Positions 62,624 through 64,000 of a stretch of DNA of 64,000 nt are shown piece by piece. The notes under the pieces are model-generated. The model was not told the DNA's origin, made no database searches, and was given only the letters and a program-made list of their open reading frames with translations. Each line of letters starts with the position of its first letter. Position 1 is the stretch's first letter. The DNA is from Mucilaginibacter aquaedulcis. GTDB taxonomy: Bacteria > Bacteroidota > Bacteroidia > Sphingobacteriales > Sphingobacteriaceae. The stretch lies in contig NZ_JAUFPR010000002.1 in the NCBI RefSeq assembly GCF_030409325.1, positions 248,001 through 312,000 on the forward strand, in the 5' to 3' direction. Position numbers and translations under genes: made by a program.

Positions 62624-64000
62624 ATGATAAAAAATTATTTCAAAATAGCTTTCCGCAATTTTGGGCGTCATAAGGTATTTACATTCATTAATGTAGTAGG
62701 TTTATCTATTGGTATAAGTGCTGCACTTGTTATATACCTAATTGTACATTTTGATTTAACCTTTAATCAGTCCTTCCCAGACGGGGATCGTATTTACAGG
62801 GTAGTTTCTAACTTTACTTTTTCTGGCGAAGAGGCCCATAATCGTGGTGTTTCTGGCCCGGTACCTGAAACGGTAAAGACAGAGGTTAGCGGTGTTGAGA
62901 TAACAGCACCATTTTTTGAGTTGTCACAGCCTAATGTGCTGATTGCAACAAAATCAGGCGCACCGGTTAAATTTAAAATACAGGATAATGTAATATTAAC
63001 AGATAGTCGTTATTTTAACTTATTGAACTACACATGGCTTGCTGGTAATGTAAAAACCGCATTAAATGAACCAAACCAGGTAGTGCTTACGACAGATCAG
63101 GCTAATAAATATTTTCCGAAAATGCCTTATAAGCAAATGCTGGGCCGCATAGTAACTTATGATACTATAAACACTGTTGTTACCGGGATTGTAGCATCCT
63201 TAAAGGGCAATACAGACTTTGCCTTTCATGATTTTATTTCATACACAACGGCAAAAAACAATAAGGCTCTTTCGAACGAATTACGCCTTGATAACTGGGG
63301 CGGCACCACTTCAGCCTTCCAGCTTTTTATTAAGTTGACTCCAAATACTGAAGCTGCCCATATCGAAAAACAATTAAATGAATTGTTAAAAAAGAACGAT
63401 CCGCCAAAGCCCTCAAATAAAGGCAACACCCGAAACTTTAGTTTACAACCCTTAAATGATGTGCACTTTAATAATGTATATGGCACATTTAACTCTGGTA
63501 ATACTGCCAATAAATCAACTTTATATGGTTTATTGGGCATTGGGTCATTTCTGTTACTATTAGGATGTATTAACTTTGTTAACTTAACAACAGCACAAGC
63601 TTCGCAACGGGCAAAAGAGATCGGTATTCGGAAAACCATGGGTAGTAGCCGCATCCAGCTCATCATTCAGTTTTTAAGCGAAACATCTTTAATAACATTA
63701 TTTGCTGTTTTAGTTTCGGTTGCCTTGACTCCGGTGATATTAAAACTCTTTGCCGATTTTATTCCTGAAGGTGTTAAAGTCGATATTTTAAATCAACCTG
63801 ATCTCGTTTTGTTTCTTGTGTTGTTAGTTATTTTGGTGAGTCTTTTATCCGGGTTTTATCCGGCAATTCTATTGTCAGGATATAAGCCGGTAGCGGTACT
63901 TAAAAATCAATCGGCTTCAAGTATGGGCAAAAGTCGTAATGCTTGGCTGCGTAAATCATTAACAGTTACACAATTTATTATAGCCCAGTTCTTTATAATG
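62624..64000 (+). CDS. MacB/FtsX-type ABC permease 7 (partial, N-terminal part)
   Basis: An open frame of 459 codons from ATG 62624 to the window edge. It starts MIKNYFKIAFRNFGRHKVFT with the helix INVVGLSIGISAALVIYLIV, a periplasmic core (FNQSFPDGDRIYRVVSNFTF, FNLLNYTWLAGNVKTALNEP), then GCINFVNLTTAQASQRAKEI and GIRKTMGSSRIQL. The TTAQA in place of STARS and the KTMG motif mark it as the most distant of the seven, closer to the widespread 'ABC transporter permease' of Bacteroidota. It is separated from permease 6 by 77 bp with degenerate TTTAG repeats. Confidence 0.88.
   Translation, partial: MIKNYFKIAFRNFGRHKVFTFINVVGLSIGISAALVIYLIVHFDLTFNQSFPDGDRIYRVVSNFTFSGEEAHNRGVSGPVPETVKTEVSGVEITAPFFELSQPNVLIATKSGAPVKFKIQDNVILTDSRYFNLLNYTWLAGNVKTALNEPNQVVLTTDQANKYFPKMPYKQMLGRIVTYDTINTVVTGIVASLKGNTDFAFHDFISYTTAKNNKALSNELRLDNWGGTTSAFQLFIKLTPNTEAAHIEKQLNELLKKNDPPKPSNKGNTRNFSLQPLNDVHFNNVYGTFNSGNTANKSTLYGLLGIGSFLLLLGCINFVNLTTAQASQRAKEIGIRKTMGSSRIQLIIQFLSETSLITLFAVLVSVALTPVILKLFADFIPEGVKVDILNQPDLVLFLVLLVILVSLLSGFYPAILLSGYKPVAVLKNQSASSMGKSRNAWLRKSLTVTQFIIAQFFIM

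Overview
The window looks like a chromosomal segment of a Bacteroidota bacterium, most likely family Sphingobacteriaceae (Mucilaginibacter/Pedobacter type). The evidence is the gene families present (DUF4251, DUF1573, fused 2-oxoacid dehydrogenase E1, arrays of MacB/FtsX permeases, ORF6N and MobA/MobB-type mobilization genes), AT-rich spacers with few Shine-Dalgarno sites, and a tmRNA whose tag ends NGENNYALAA. No database search was possible; names rest on motifs and recognised family signatures.

Region 1 (1-4.6 kb) is visibly richer in G+C than the rest. On the minus strand it has exodeoxyribonuclease III, a divergent acyl-CoA dehydrogenase and the start of a PAS protein cut by the window edge. 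On the plus strand it has a small unknown protein and a complete PAS histidine kinase. Region 2 (4.9-10.9 kb, all minus strand) is a mobilizable/integrative element: tyrosine integrase, ORF6N protein, coiled-coil unknown, two small HTH proteins, a winged-helix-like protein, an RHH-type MobC-like accessory protein, a relaxase and a membrane coiled-coil protein. It abuts the 3' end of ssrA (tmRNA, 10905-11269), the evident integration site. No coupling protein or second att site is seen, so the other end is probably left of the window and region 1 may be cargo.

Region 3 (11.4-40.4 kb) is ordinary chromosome: aminotransferase, DUF1573 protein, fused E1 dehydrogenase, nitroreductase, two different L,D-transpeptidases facing each other, DinB, an MFS transporter, GH51 arabinofuranosidase, a TlpA thioredoxin, a three-gene membrane/PAP2 cluster, a RidA/D-threonine-aldolase-like/M19 dipeptidase cluster suggesting D-amino-acid metabolism, a GH63-like glucosidase, a Tat-exported sugar isomerase-like protein, a compact ethanolamine cluster (permease-eutB-eutC) with no microcompartment genes, a DUF4251 protein and HtpG.

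Region 4 (40.5-64 kb) is the most striking part. A sensor kinase and an NtrC-type response regulator (with GAFTDA in place of GAFTGA) diverge from a long array: a HlyD-type adaptor, one MacB/LolD-type ATPase, five full-length FtsX/MacB permeases of about 800 residues, a DUF4097 protein with nine TSGGS repeats, a sixth permease split by a -1 frameshift exactly at a U UUU UUA heptamer, and a seventh running off the window. A conserved 38-bp composite motif lies upstream of both the adaptor gene and the sixth permease and is a good candidate binding site for the response regulator. The spacers between permeases carry three different heptanucleotide tandem repeats. One adaptor and one ATPase apparently serve many paralogous permeases under two-component control.
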